Below are positions 21,365-31,900 of a stretch of 64,000 bases of DNA, piece by piece. The translations under genes and the position numbers were made by a program. Source of the stretch: Gp6-AA40 sp963818645 (GTDB lineage Bacteria > Acidobacteriota > Vicinamibacteria > Vicinamibacterales > UBA2999); contig CAWFTF010000020.1 in NCBI GenBank assembly GCA_963818645.1, positions 1 through 64,000 of the forward strand, in the 5' to 3' direction. The notes beneath the pieces were generated by a model. It was not told where the DNA came from and ran no database searches. It was given only the letters and a program-made list of their open reading frames with translations. Every line of letters starts with the position of its first letter. The stretch's first letter is position 1.

Positions 21365-22675
21365 TTACGCGACTTCGAACCGCGCCGTGCTGATGCCGAA
21401 CGACTTGGCGTCGGACCCGTACTTGTTCGCCAGGTCGAGCAGGAAATTCGCCATCGGCGTTTCCTTCGGAGCCACGATGTGCTGATTGCCCTGCACCATC
21501 CCCGCGCCCTTGCCGACGAGCAGCGTCGGGATGTTCAAGCGGCTGTGGGTGTCGCTCTCGCTCATGCCGCTGCCGTAGAGGATCAGCGTGTGATCGAGCA
21601 ACGTGCCGTCACCGTCCGGCGTCTTCGCCAGCTTCTCGACGAAGCCGCGGAACAGGTCCACATGATGCGTGTTCAGCTTCACCAGGTTGGCGAGCTTCTC
21701 GGAGTTGTTGCCGTGATGCGACATCGCGTGATGCGGCTCGGTGACGCCGATCTTCGGATACACGCGCTGGCTGGCGTCACGTGACTTCATGTAGGTGACA
21801 ACACGCGTGAGGTCGGCCTCGTAGGCGAGCGCCATGAGGTCGTACATCAACGCGGCGTGGTCCTCGAACTCTTCCGGAATGCCGACCGGCGCGTCCGGCA
21901 CCTCCACGTTGGTGAGCGACTGCTTCTCGGCCTTCTGGATGCGCGACTCGATCTCGCGCACGTTCTCGAGATAGTCGTTGAGACGATTGAGGTCCTTGCC
22001 GCCGAGCCCCTTGCTCATCCCCTTGAGCTCTTCGAGCAGCGAGTCGAGCACGCTGCGATCGGTGGCCATCCGCGCGAGACGCTGCTGACTCGTCCCAGGA
22101 CGCCCGAACATGCGCTCGAACACGCTGCGCGGGTTGATCTCCATCGGCATCGGCGTGGTGGCGTTCTTCCACGAGATGGTGTTCATGTAGGCGCAGCTGT
22201 ACGACGGGTCGCAGCCGCCGATCCACCCGGTGAAGTCTTCGGTAGCGAGCTCGAGCGACTTCATCGGCGTCTCTTGTCCGATCTGATCGGCGATGACCTG
22301 ATCGACCGTAACGCCGTTGTTCACGTTCTCGGCCAGCGTGCGCTTCGGAATCGCACCGCTCAACCAGGCCGCGACGGTCGTCGCATGACCGTCGAGCGGG
22401 TCGCAGAGCTGCGACACCACGGTCATGTGGCTGCGGAACTCCTCGAGCGGCTTCATGATCGCGTTGAGCTCGAAGTTGGTGCCGATCGTCGTGGGATCCC
22501 AGAAGCCAGGCCGCTCGCCGAGCGGAACAAACACGGCGCCAAATCGGCGCACGGGGGTTGCCGCTGCGGCCGAGCCGAAGACAGGCACCATGGCGTCGAG
22601 GAACGGAAGGGCAACTGCCGCTCCCATGCCGCGAAGAATCGTCCGCCGTGACAGTGCCCTATTCGTGATGAACAT
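21365..22675 (-). CDS. DUF1552 protein (Tat-exported, sulfatase-like fold family)
   Basis: 436 residues. The N-terminus SRRTILRGMGAAVALPFLDAM is a twin-arginine signal, so the protein is probably exported folded. DUF1552 landmarks: RFGAVFVPLGERPGFWDP, LAGAIPKRT-like segment LSGAIPKRTLAENVNNGVTVDQ, SCAYMNTISWKN, ARMATDRSVLDSLLEELKGMSKGLG and LILYGSGMSESDTHSRLNIPTLLVGKG. The family is related to DUF1501/alkaline-phosphatase-like proteins, but no reaction is known. The gene follows DUF1592 by 73 bases, in the order usual for acidobacterial and planctomycete genomes. Start ATG at 22675 after AAGGAG. Confidence 0.9.
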   Translation of the reverse strand: MFITNRALSRRTILRGMGAAVALPFLDAMVPVFGSAAAATPVRRFGAVFVPLGERPGFWDPTTIGTNFELNAIMKPLEEFRSHMTVVSQLCDPLDGHATTVAAWLSGAIPKRTLAENVNNGVTVDQVIADQIGQETPMKSLELATEDFTGWIGGCDPSYSCAYMNTISWKNATTPMPMEINPRSVFERMFGRPGTSQQRLARMATDRSVLDSLLEELKGMSKGLGGKDLNRLNDYLENVREIESRIQKAEKQSLTNVEVPDAPVGIPEEFEDHAALMYDLMALAYEADLTRVVTYMKSRDASQRVYPKIGVTEPHHAMSHHGNNSEKLANLVKLNTHHVDLFRGFVEKLAKTPDGDGTLLDHTLILYGSGMSESDTHSRLNIPTLLVGKGAGMVQGNQHIVAPKETPMANFLLDLANKYGSDAKSFGISTARFEVA

Positions 22676-22706
22676 GACGCACTCCTTGTATGAGCCCAGA
22701 CGACTT

Positions 22707-22755
22707 AGCTACCCAGCTACCCAACAACCAAGCTACCCAACAACCCAGCTACTCA
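22707..22755. repeat. Short interspersed AGCTACCCA / ACAACC repeat
   Basis: About 49 bases built from AGCTACCCA units alternating with ACAACC units, e.g. 22707-22715, 22716-22723 and 22730-22738. It fills most of the gap between DUF1592 and DUF1552 and includes the TAG stop of DUF1592 (22749-22751). Low-complexity spacer; no function seen. Confidence 0.55.
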
Positions 22756-25229
22756 GACTGCTCCTGCGCAGTCGGCACCCGCCGCATCTGAAACGCGGGG
22801 CTGTTCACGATGCCCTCGACCATAAACGCGAAGCGGTAGTTCTGGCTCGCGCCGTCGCGCACGATCTGCCTGACAGTCGGCATATCGGTTGCCGCAACGC
22901 CACGGCCCAGCGCATACGTCATCATCTTCTCAACAAACGTCCCGACGAAGATCTCAGGATTGCGCATGAGCGCCTTGCGAAGTGAGACGATCCCGTCGAC
23001 TTTCGTGCCGTCGAGGAGCACTCCCGACGCGTCGATCGCGGTGCCGTGCGTGCCGCCCTCACGCGTCCGCCACGACCCGACAGCGTCGAAGTTCTCCATC
23101 GCGAGCCCGATGGGATCCATGATCTTGTGACAGTTGGCGCACACCGGATTCCGCCGGTGCACTTCCATCCGTTCGCGCATCGTCAGCACGCGCCCCGCCT
23201 GCTGTCCGTTCTCGTCGAGCGGCGGCACGTTGGCCGGCATCGGCGGCGGCGGCGCGCCGAGCAGATTGTCCAGCACCCACTTGCCGCGCACAACCGGCGA
23301 CGTGCGATCGGTGTGTGAGGTCACCATCAGGATCGCGCCCTTGCCGAGCAGCCCGCGGCGGGCTTCATCAGTCAGCGTCACGCGACGATAGTGGCTGCCG
23401 TAGACGCCGGGAATGTTGTAGTGCTTCGCGAGCCGCTCGTTGATGAACGAGTAATTGGCATCCATCAAGTCGAGCACGCTGCGGTTCTCGCGCATGATGC
23501 TCGCGAAGAACAACTCGGCCTCCTGCTCGAATGCGCGACGCAGGTTGTCGTCGAAGTCGACGAACTCGGTTGACAGCGGCACCATGTTCTTCAGGTTACG
23601 CAGGTAGAGCCACTGTCCGGCGAAGTTCGTAACGAGAGCCTCTGACTTGGGATCGGCGAGCATGCGTCGAAGCTGCTGACGCATCACAACTGGTGTTCGC
23701 AACTTGCCTTGCTCTGCGACGCGCAGCAACTCGTCGTCCGGGATGCTGCTCCACAAGAAGAACGAAAGCCGCGACGCCAGGTCGAGACTATTCAGCGGAT
23801 ACACCGAGCCGGGCTTTGTGTTCGCGGGATCGCGCTCGACGCGCAGCGCGAACTTGGCGCTCGCGAGCATGCGCTGCAGCGCCAGCTGAACACCCTTCTC
23901 GAAGTTCCCGTCACGGCGGCCGGTCGCATAGAACGACATCAGCCGCTGAATGTCTTCGTCGCTGGCCTGCCCGCGATAGGCGAGGCGCGCGAGCGTGGAC
24001 ACGATCCGGCGCGCGCACGGCTCTTCCTCCGCGGCGGTCGCCGGACGGCACATGAAGACCCGGCGACGGCTCGGCGTATCGCCAGACCCCGTCGCGTTGT
24101 ACGGACCGGTCACTGAGAACACGTCGACGTGCGGATAGCCGGTGGGATCGAACGTGTCGTGCGAGCTGCGAAGGAACGGCTGCAACCGCCAGCTGTTCTG
24201 CGCCGCGGTCTTCTCGATGAACGCGACGCCAATCGTGTGCGGCCCCGCGGTCAGGCGAACTCGCGCCCGCGATCGCGCTTCCACATCGTCGCCCGCCAGC
24301 GTGGGATTCTTCAGCGAGGCCTTGAAGTCATCGTCGCCACCGAATGACGCGAGGTGCACACGCGCGCCATCGACGGTGATCTCGAGCTGGTGCGCGTATT
24401 CGAGACCGCGCATCGCACCGAGATTGGTGCGGAACAGGCGAGGCTGGATCACATACTCGCCATCGAGCGGCAGCGTCGTGTGCGCGAGCATTCCGCCGAC
24501 CGTGCCGATCGGCAGCCCTTCGACGTGGCGGTCCTGCGACGCATCCTGCCGCACGCGGAACGTCTCGCTCGCCACGCCGCTATCGGGATCGCCGACCGCA
24601 AGCGCGCTCACCTTTCCCGCAGCAGAGAGATAGCGCTCGAGCAGCACGGGCGAAACGCCGAGCACGTCGGCGACGTTGTCGAAGCCGTACGCCGAGTCGT
24701 CGGCAGGTAACAGACTCGCAGGATCGATTTCGAGATCGAGCAGATCACGAATCGCATTGCCGTACTCGGCGCGATTCAGGCGATGCACGAGCGGCCGGCC
24801 CGGATCGGGATGCGCGGCCGCGTGCGCGTCGAGCTCGCCGGTGAGCCACGACACGAGCGCGGCGCGTGATGCGGCATCCGGCGCGAGCGATCCCTGGGGG
24901 GGCATCATCCCCACGCGGACCTTGCGGACAACCTTCTCCCAGACATCAGGCGCGGCGGAGATGTTTGTGGTGTCGATGCTCTCGAGTGTCAGGCCAGCGG
25001 TCTTGAGCCGATCGCTGTGACACGTCACGCAGTAGCGATCGAGCGTCGCTTTATGTGACTGCGTCGGAGCGGGGGCTGCGGCGACCGGCTTCGCGGGAGC
25101 AGGCGTCGAAGGAACGGGCGCCGCAGGACGGGGTTGCGCAGCGGTCTGCTCACGTGCATCCACCCACGTCCAACACAAAGCGAGAAGGGCAACAGCGGTC
25201 AGCGCGTGTGTGAACCTGAGCTTTCGCAT
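22749..25229 (-). CDS. DUF1592-family multidomain cytochrome-like protein (DUF1587/1595/1592/1588/1585)
   Basis: 826-residue exported protein. A signal (MRKLRFTHALTAVALLALCW) and a Pro/Ala-rich linker are followed by a heme-binding segment (LDRYCVTCHSDRLKTAGLTLE). Then come the stacked DUF domains: RLNRAEYGNAIRDLLDLEIDP (DUF1587), ARRIVSTLARLAYRGQASDED (DUF1595), LDLASRLSFFLWSSIPDDELL (DUF1592), HTDRTSPVVRGKWVLDNLLGAPPPP and VCANCHKIMDPIGLAMENFDAVG (DUF1588), and a DUF1585 end (ALGRGVAATDMPTVRQIV). Two CXXCH sites are present. The family is abundant in planctomycetes and acidobacteria, always near DUF1552. The role is unknown; an extracytoplasmic redox enzyme is inferred. Confidence 0.92.
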   Translation of the reverse strand: MRKLRFTHALTAVALLALCWTWVDAREQTAAQPRPAAPVPSTPAPAKPVAAAPAPTQSHKATLDRYCVTCHSDRLKTAGLTLESIDTTNISAAPDVWEKVVRKVRVGMMPPQGSLAPDAASRAALVSWLTGELDAHAAAHPDPGRPLVHRLNRAEYGNAIRDLLDLEIDPASLLPADDSAYGFDNVADVLGVSPVLLERYLSAAGKVSALAVGDPDSGVASETFRVRQDASQDRHVEGLPIGTVGGMLAHTTLPLDGEYVIQPRLFRTNLGAMRGLEYAHQLEITVDGARVHLASFGGDDDFKASLKNPTLAGDDVEARSRARVRLTAGPHTIGVAFIEKTAAQNSWRLQPFLRSSHDTFDPTGYPHVDVFSVTGPYNATGSGDTPSRRRVFMCRPATAAEEEPCARRIVSTLARLAYRGQASDEDIQRLMSFYATGRRDGNFEKGVQLALQRMLASAKFALRVERDPANTKPGSVYPLNSLDLASRLSFFLWSSIPDDELLRVAEQGKLRTPVVMRQQLRRMLADPKSEALVTNFAGQWLYLRNLKNMVPLSTEFVDFDDNLRRAFEQEAELFFASIMRENRSVLDLMDANYSFINERLAKHYNIPGVYGSHYRRVTLTDEARRGLLGKGAILMVTSHTDRTSPVVRGKWVLDNLLGAPPPPMPANVPPLDENGQQAGRVLTMRERMEVHRRNPVCANCHKIMDPIGLAMENFDAVGSWRTREGGTHGTAIDASGVLLDGTKVDGIVSLRKALMRNPEIFVGTFVEKMMTYALGRGVAATDMPTVRQIVRDGASQNYRFAFMVEGIVNSPAFQMRRVPTAQEQSE

Positions 25230-25273
25230 ATCGAAACGTGATTCGCTCGTCGCAATCGATACAAATAATAGCG

Positions 25274-25292
25274 CCCGGCCAGAGGCTGGGCT
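25274..25292 (-). terminator. Probable intrinsic terminator after the TPR-UnbV pair
   Basis: An 8-base stem with one G-U pair (25274-25281 with 25285-25292) closes a 3-base loop. Read on the minus strand it is followed by TATTATTTGT. It lies 5 bases past the UnbV stop and before the DUF1592 start, so it would end the upstream transcript and separate the two gene groups. Confidence 0.5.
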
Positions 25293-25297
25293 ACCGC

Positions 25298-26998
25298 CTA
25301 ATTCAGGGTATGGCGATCGACGATGCCCGCCCCCTCGGCGATGGTCACAACCTGCTGAGCCGCAACCCCTTTGATGGTCTCAACCCGCCCGCTCGGCCAC
25401 CGGATATCGAGGCGGTCGACGGCCGGCGCGCGACCGAAGCCGACATGTAATCGCACGTCATTCTGCCCGAGGTAGCTGGACCCTGCACGCACCTCGCGCA
25501 CCAGCCGCAGCGACCCGACCGTGGCCGTGACCATTGCCCCGATGCCGTCCCGGTTACTCTCGCGACCTCGCAGCCGTATCAGCAGCGCATTGCCAGAACG
25601 CGCCCCGTCGTTGCGGAGCAGGTCGGGCGACTGACCATTGTTGCTGACCAGCAGATCCAGATCTCCGTCGTTGTCGATGTCGCCGGTCGCGAGCGCTCTG
25701 CTCACCTTCTCCAGTGCCCAGGCCGGGCCGGACTGGCGCCCGACATCGGTGAACCGTCCGTTCGCGTCATTGCGAAGCAGGAGATTGCGCTGGGCGTAGC
25801 GTGACGTCGATCTGAAGAGACGTGTGTTATCGAGGACGTGCCCGTTGGCAATCGCGAGATCGAGATCCGCGTCGTTGTCGTAGTCGAAGAACGCGACGCC
25901 GAATCCGAGAAACGGGACTGTCACTGGACCGACGCCCGATTCGAACGTCGCATCGGCGAAGAGGCCCTTACCCAGATTGCGGAACAGGCTGTGCGTCTCG
26001 GACTCGAAGTTGGTGACGACGAGATCGGGTAGGCCGTCGCCGTCGTAGTCGCCAAAGTCGGTTCCCATTCCAGCCCTGGCTCTCCCATCGCTCGCCAGCG
26101 CAACGCCCGCAGGCAAGCCGACCTCCTTGAACGTTCCCTTTCCTTCGTTGTGATACAGGAAGTTGCGCGTCAGGTCGTTGGCAACGAACAGATCCATGCG
26201 GCCGTCGTTGTCGTAGTCCGCGAACACAACGCCGAGCGCCTTGCCGTCAGTGCGATCGAGCCCCGACGCCTTCGTGACATCGGTGAACGTGCCGTCGCCG
26301 TTGTTGCGATACATCGCGCTCGGCACTCCCGAGTACACGTCGGGCCGGCAGTACGCGCGCGCACGCGCATCGCCGCAGACCTTGCTGCTGTCTGGATCGA
26401 CGTAGTTCGCGACGAACAAATCGACGTCGCCATCGTTGTCGATGTCGGCGAACGCACAACTGGCGCCGAGCAGTTCCGATCCCACGCCTGCTCGACGGGT
26501 CACTTCGGTGAACTTGCCGCTGCCGTCGTTATGAAAGAGCTGGTCGGGTCCGTAGCTGGTCAGGTAGAGATCCACACGACCGTCGTTGTCGTAGTCGGCG
26601 GCGCACGCGCCCATCCCATACTCGTGATGTTCGATGCCGGAGGCTCCAGTCACATCCTCGAACTGACCGTTGGCTTTGTTCCGGTAGAGACGATGTCGCG
26701 CACGCGCGGCAATAGCTGGCTCGCTGACCGATCCTCCGTCCACCAGAAACACGTCCACCCACCCATCGTCATCGAAGTCGAAGAACAGCGCGCCCGATCC
26801 CATGGTCTCGACGATGTGCTTCTGTGCGCTCGCGCCGTTCACAGGATGAAACTCGAGACCGGCCTCGCGCGTGATGTCCGTGAACGTCACTGCGGCGCCC
26901 TCTGGCGGTATCGTCGGCGCGCCGCGAAGCGTCGATGTCGCACACACGCATGCGAGAGCTCCGCAGGCTGCGACGGTTCGAGCCGCTACACCCATCAT
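25298..26998 (-). CDS. CRTAC1-type FG-GAP/VCBS repeat protein with ASPIC/UnbV C-terminus
   Basis: 566-residue exported protein forming a seven-bladed beta-propeller. Seven Ca-binding DxDxDGxxD loops are visible: FDFDDDGWVDVFLV, ADYDNDGRVDLYLT, ADIDNDGDVDLFVA, ADYDNDGRMDLFVA, GDYDGDGLPDLVVT, FDYDNDADLDLAIA and GDIDNDGDLDLLVS. The N-terminal FTDITREAGLEF is the family hallmark. The C-terminal IGAMVTATVGSLRLVREVRAG and LDIRWPSGRVETIKGV form the UnbV domain. Signal peptide MMGVAARTVAACGALACVCA. Its ATG overlaps the TPR stop as ATGA, so the two are translationally coupled. UnbV/TPR pairs are common in acidobacteria; the ligand is unknown. Confidence 0.92.
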   Translation of the reverse strand: MMGVAARTVAACGALACVCATSTLRGAPTIPPEGAAVTFTDITREAGLEFHPVNGASAQKHIVETMGSGALFFDFDDDGWVDVFLVDGGSVSEPAIAARARHRLYRNKANGQFEDVTGASGIEHHEYGMGACAADYDNDGRVDLYLTSYGPDQLFHNDGSGKFTEVTRRAGVGSELLGASCAFADIDNDGDVDLFVANYVDPDSSKVCGDARARAYCRPDVYSGVPSAMYRNNGDGTFTDVTKASGLDRTDGKALGVVFADYDNDGRMDLFVANDLTRNFLYHNEGKGTFKEVGLPAGVALASDGRARAGMGTDFGDYDGDGLPDLVVTNFESETHSLFRNLGKGLFADATFESGVGPVTVPFLGFGVAFFDYDNDADLDLAIANGHVLDNTRLFRSTSRYAQRNLLLRNDANGRFTDVGRQSGPAWALEKVSRALATGDIDNDGDLDLLVSNNGQSPDLLRNDGARSGNALLIRLRGRESNRDGIGAMVTATVGSLRLVREVRAGSSYLGQNDVRLHVGFGRAPAVDRLDIRWPSGRVETIKGVAAQQVVTIAEGAGIVDRHTLN

Positions 26999-28815
26999 TG
27001 AATCGGCACACCCTGTCGCACGCGGGTCTCAGTGACGGCCTTGTACGCCTCGCGATGCGCACGACTCTCCTCGTTTTGCCCCAACGCGTCGTACGCGTCC
27101 GCGAGATAGCGGTGCGCCTCGATCGCCTCGCGCGCCAATGCCTCGTTCAACAGTGGAATGGCCTCCTCGTACTTCCCGGCCCTGACGAGAAACGCGCCAG
27201 CTGCCAGACGTATCGACCCTTCCGCGGGAGCATAGGCCAGCGCGCGGCGCAGCACGTCCGCTGCGGCTGCATACTCCTGCCGCGCAGCGTGCTCGCGTGC
27301 CTGCTCCGTCAGGAGCTTGATTTGCCAGGCTGCGTCGTTGCGCGCGCGCGTTGCAATCTGCAGTCGCTCGAACTCTTTCAGGACAGACAGCCCTTCTTCC
27401 GTGCGCTCAGTGCGCATCAACGCTGTCCCCAGCGCGTACTGAGCGGCTTCATGATCCGGCTTCAGCGCGACTGCGATTCGCGCGGCGGCTTCGGCATCGG
27501 CAAACCGCGAGAGGCGAAGCAGGGCCTGGGCGCGCGAGGCATGGGCGTCGGCGTCTGCAGGGTCGATCGACAGCGACGCAGCGTACTCGGCGAGTGATTC
27601 GCCCAGCCGTCCATCCTGCGCGTACAGATCGCCCAGCCGTCTGTGCGCCGCGGCGTTGTTGGGATTCACTTCGAGCTCGAGCCGATACGCCGCGATTGCT
27701 CCGGTAAACTCGCCCTCACCAACGCGGAGCGCGGCAATCGTTTCGTACAGCGAGTCGCGGCCCACGATCACGGCACGCTCGGCGCTCGCTACGAAAGCCG
27801 CCAATGCCTCTGACGTGCGCGACTGCGATTGATAGAAGCGGCCGAGACGATAGCAGGCCTGGCCCGACTCGGGCAGTTCGGCAATCATCTCTTTCAGTGC
27901 TCGCTCCGCGTCATCAAGTTGTCCCGACGCGACGAAGCTCTCGGCCGACGCCAGGCGAGCGCGTTCGTCGCGCCCCTCGTCCTGACTTTCGAGCGCACGC
28001 TGGAACGCCGCCACAGCATCGACGTAACGTCGGCCGTCGAGCAGACGAACCGCTTTCGCGTAGAGCGCAGGCGCGAACACGGGCGCGGCGCCGGGACTCT
28101 CGCGCAGAAGACGCACTCGCACGAATGGAGCCGCCGGAGCGCTCGCACTCGATGGGCGCACGACGCGATCGTGCCGATCCCTGAACTCGAGCAGCGCGCG
28201 CGAGATCGCCTCTTCGTCGCCGCCGTTGACGACGTGCTGCACTCGTGCGTAGCCGATTGCGGCGCCACCCGGATTGGCTCGGGCAGCCGCCGCGAACGCT
28301 CGCGCCGCATCGTCGCGTTTCCCCTGCGCGTCGTACCCGAGACCCAGAAGCAGTGACGCTTCAGCCCATTGAGGAGAGAGCGCCGTCGCGCGACGAAACC
28401 GATCGACCGCATCCGTCAGCAACCCGCGATCGAGATACATCGTCCCGAGCGCTACGTGGCCTTCTGCGCTGTCGCCGACCGCGTTCAGCGCGGCGCGATA
28501 GCTGCGAATCGCGCCGTCCCACCGCGCAAGCGCGGCGTGCATGTCGCCGACGGCCGCACGAACACGCGGACCATCATCGCCGTGGCCACCGGGAAGTCCC
28601 TCGACGAACCGGCGAAGTGCCGCGACAAATGCAGATTTGCCCTCGCTCGCTCGAGCCGCTGCCGCGGCGACCTCGCGAGCGTGTTGCTGGGGAGAATCCG
28701 GTTCGCGAAGATCGTCGTTTTCCTGACCCGACACGAGCGCCGGAATCAGGAGCACGCACGCGATCGCTACGAGGAGTCGCTTTAGCCGGATTGACCGTCT
28801 AGTTTCGTGACTCAT
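26995..28815 (-). CDS. Exported tetratricopeptide-repeat protein
   Basis: 606 residues from ATG 28815 (MSHETRRSIRLKRLLVAIACVLLIPALVSG, a signal peptide); an upstream in-frame extension lacks one. TPR units are clear from about residue 75 to the end, e.g. AEGHVALGTMYLDRGLLTDAVDRFRRATALSP, AAHRRLGDLYAQDGRLGESLAEYAASLSIDP and IRLAAGAFLVRAGKYEEAIPLLNEAL (parts of 34-residue repeats). These form a superhelix for protein binding. Coupled by ATGA to the UnbV propeller, its probable partner in the periplasm. Confidence 0.87.
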   Translation of the reverse strand: MSHETRRSIRLKRLLVAIACVLLIPALVSGQENDDLREPDSPQQHAREVAAAAARASEGKSAFVAALRRFVEGLPGGHGDDGPRVRAAVGDMHAALARWDGAIRSYRAALNAVGDSAEGHVALGTMYLDRGLLTDAVDRFRRATALSPQWAEASLLLGLGYDAQGKRDDAARAFAAAARANPGGAAIGYARVQHVVNGGDEEAISRALLEFRDRHDRVVRPSSASAPAAPFVRVRLLRESPGAAPVFAPALYAKAVRLLDGRRYVDAVAAFQRALESQDEGRDERARLASAESFVASGQLDDAERALKEMIAELPESGQACYRLGRFYQSQSRTSEALAAFVASAERAVIVGRDSLYETIAALRVGEGEFTGAIAAYRLELEVNPNNAAAHRRLGDLYAQDGRLGESLAEYAASLSIDPADADAHASRAQALLRLSRFADAEAAARIAVALKPDHEAAQYALGTALMRTERTEEGLSVLKEFERLQIATRARNDAAWQIKLLTEQAREHAARQEYAAAADVLRRALAYAPAEGSIRLAAGAFLVRAGKYEEAIPLLNEALAREAIEAHRYLADAYDALGQNEESRAHREAYKAVTETRVRQGVPIQ

Positions 28816-28844
28816 GAGCCAAGTGCTCCCGGTCAAGACGGCGC

Positions 28845-28861
28845 GCCCCGCGAGGCGGGGC
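28845..28861 (-). other. GC-rich hairpin between the TonB-dependent receptor and TPR genes
   Basis: Perfect 7-base stem GCCCCGC/GCGGGGC with a 3-base loop, 59 bases after the receptor stop. No T-run follows on the minus strand, so it is not a standard terminator. It may stabilise the receptor transcript or reduce readthrough. Confidence 0.45.
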
Positions 28862-28919
28862 CGAGAGACGCGGTGACGAACGAGGCCTGTAATACTCGAA
28901 AGTCTGAAACTGGGCCTCG

Positions 28920-31900
28920 TTAGAAATCCATCTGCAGACTGAGTTTGAGGAAGCGCGGCGGCATGATGCTCGTCGGGATGCGCCATCCGTTCACCGACGC
29001 ATCACGATACGTCGCGCTCTCGGTCAGCACCGTGTTCGCGTTGAACGTGTTGTACAACTCGAGGCTGGCGCCAAGCCGCATTCGATCCACGGTGAACGGC
29101 TTGGTGAATCGCAGATCGAGCTGATTGCGTCGCTCACCGAACAGCGAGCCGGGTTGGACGAGGTTGACCGTCACGTTCTGCGCGTTGGCCGACAGATCGC
29201 GTCCGAGCGATTCCTTCACCACCGAGTTCGGGATGACCTGGTTGGCAGCGAGTTGCGGCCCGGGTCGGCTGAAGAACAGTCCGCTCACGGTTACGTCGAT
29301 TTTCGGAACGTTGTACGTCCAGATCAACTTTCCGTCGGTCAGGAAATTCTCTTTCTGATGGCAGTACGGCGAAATCAACACCGCGGCTTCTGGCAGTCCG
29401 TCGATCACATCGCAGGTGTCGAGCACGCGTTGGCCCGTGCTCACGCCACCCTGGAACGTCATGCCTCTCGCCAGGCGCCAGTTCACTGTGAGATCGACGC
29501 CGTTCCAGTGCTCCGTCTGGACACCATGATCCTTGGCGAACGTGAAGTAGTTGTTGGGCACGACCGCGACTTTGTCAGGATTCAGGTTGAAGAAACCGCT
29601 GACGGTGTAGCCGCCACCGTCCGGCAATCGTGAATCAACGGGCGCCGTCACGCTGAACGCACCGTAGTCGCCTGGACCCAGGTTGAGATTGTCGGTCACG
29701 CCGAAGTTGCCGAACCATCGGCGGAAATAGCCGACGTCCATCGACAGCCCGCGCCGCAATTCGTGCTGCACGCTCGTTGAGAACTCCCACTGATACGGCC
29801 GCGAGCCCCACCCGTTGAGCACCTTCGGGTTGTAGTTCAGGCTCAAGGTCGGTTTGCCGAAGTTCGTGTCGGACACCGTGCCGCACAGATCGCCGCCGCT
29901 CGGCCTGAAGTCCTGCACGGACACGTTCGTGAGATCGCAGTCAGGAACGAAGTTCCCGTTCCCGTCCACCCACGAGCGCGTCACGATGTTCGCGAGGCGG
30001 TTGACCGGGTTGGCCGTGTCGCCGTACGTGCCTTGCAGCCCCTGCGCGGTGACGTACTTGTTGAGCGAGACCTTCAGCGCGGTCCTGCCGTTGCCGCGGA
30101 GGTCGTACACCGACCCGAGCCTGGGCACGATGTCCTTCCAGTTGGCCATGTCGGTCTTCGGGAACGTGAGATTGCGATTCGGCACCAGCGCCCCGGGCAC
30201 CAGCGTCTGCTCCGGGAAGTAGCTCTGGAACGTGTCGAAGCGCAGACCACCGCTCAGCGTCAGTCGCTTCACCGTCCACTTGTCCTGAACGTAGATGCCG
30301 AGATCGAGCTTCTGACGCTCGGCTCGATACAGCGGCGTCGCGCGCTGTGTCAGCTGCGTCGGCACGCCGTTGTTGAACTGATACGTCAGGTGCGACGCGT
30401 TGTCAGGCACATCTGAGGTCCGCTGTGCCGTCACGTTGTAGAAACCCGCTTTCGCCGAATGGCTCCCAGTGACATACGACAGCGCCGCAGACGACGGCAT
30501 GCTGACGCCGAGGGTGCGCTGATAGGGTTGAGTCGCACTCTGCAGCCCGTTGCCTCGATACAGCAGACCCGGGATGAGACCGCCCTGCTCGACGACAGGG
30601 ATCAGCAGTCGCTGCGGATCCTGAAGGTTATTCGGCGTGTAGGCATACTCCTCGCGACGCGCGCCGAAACGCGCCTCGACGAGGAGCTTGTTCGACGGCG
30701 TGGCCGTCCACGAGACCGAGGTCAGATCGCTGATCGGGTACTCGAGCTCGTTGGCCGCTTCTTGCGCCACGAGGGCAGCCGTCGTGCGGCACTGACAGCG
30801 CCAGTGTTGGTCGTAGAAGAAACTGATCTTGTTGATCGCGTTGGCCTGCCACGTGAGTCGCAGGTTGACGCTCTGTTCGGCCGCATTCGAGAAGGCGCGA
30901 TTGTTAGTATCCGGCACGTACAGCCACTTGGTGATGTCGTTCGCGTTCAGGTTCTGAAAGAGACCACCGATGTAGTTAGCGGACCGCGTGAACCTCGCCG
31001 ACGTGTAGAACCACAGCTTGTCTGCGAGCAGCGGCCCGCCGAGCCCCGGGTTGACGTCGTACTGCAGCTTCAGTGAGTTCGGCGTGCGCAGTCCGCGCGC
31101 GACGAGATCATCGTCGTTGTTCGAACCCTCGAATGCCGAGTTCACGGCGGTCGCGAAGAGCGTGCCCGAATACGAATTGCCACCGGTCTTCGGGATCATG
31201 TTGATCTGAAGACCGCCTGTGATGCTCTCCGCGGTAACCGACGAGTAGTCCACAGAGACTTCCTGCGTGCTGCCCATGTTCGGCAACACGTTGGCCGACC
31301 ATCCAGTGCCTTCGGTGTTGGCGATGGTGATGCCGTCGATCAACAGGCGAGTGTCGTCGACGCGCCCGCCATGGATCGACAGCGAGCCCCCGGTGGTGTT
31401 GATGATGTTCGTGCCACCCACGTCCACGTTGCTCAGGTTGACGCCCGGGATCATGAACGCGGCAACCTGCGGCGTGCGGCCGGTCGGAATCGCGTTCAGC
31501 AACTCCTGATCGATCACACGTTGCCGCTGCGTGCTCTGAATATCGACGATCGGTGTGTCACCCGTGACGGTGACCGTCTCTTCGACCGAGCCCAGCTTCA
31601 ACTCGGCGTTGATCGTGGCCGCGAACGATCCCGTGAGCTCGACGCCTTCGCGACGAACGGTCGAGAATCCCGGCAGCGTGAACACGACGGTATACGTGCC
31701 GCCACGCAGTTGTTCGATGCGGAACTGGCCGGTGCCGTCGGTTACGACCGATCGTGTTTTTTCGATGAGCGCCGGACTCGAAGCTTCGACCGTGACACCT
31801 GGAAGCACGGCTCCTGATGCGTCGACGACCGTACCCGCAATCGATGCAGTCGCTTGAGCGAAGGCGTTGTGGGGAAACAGGAGGACTGCGGCGAGAGCGA

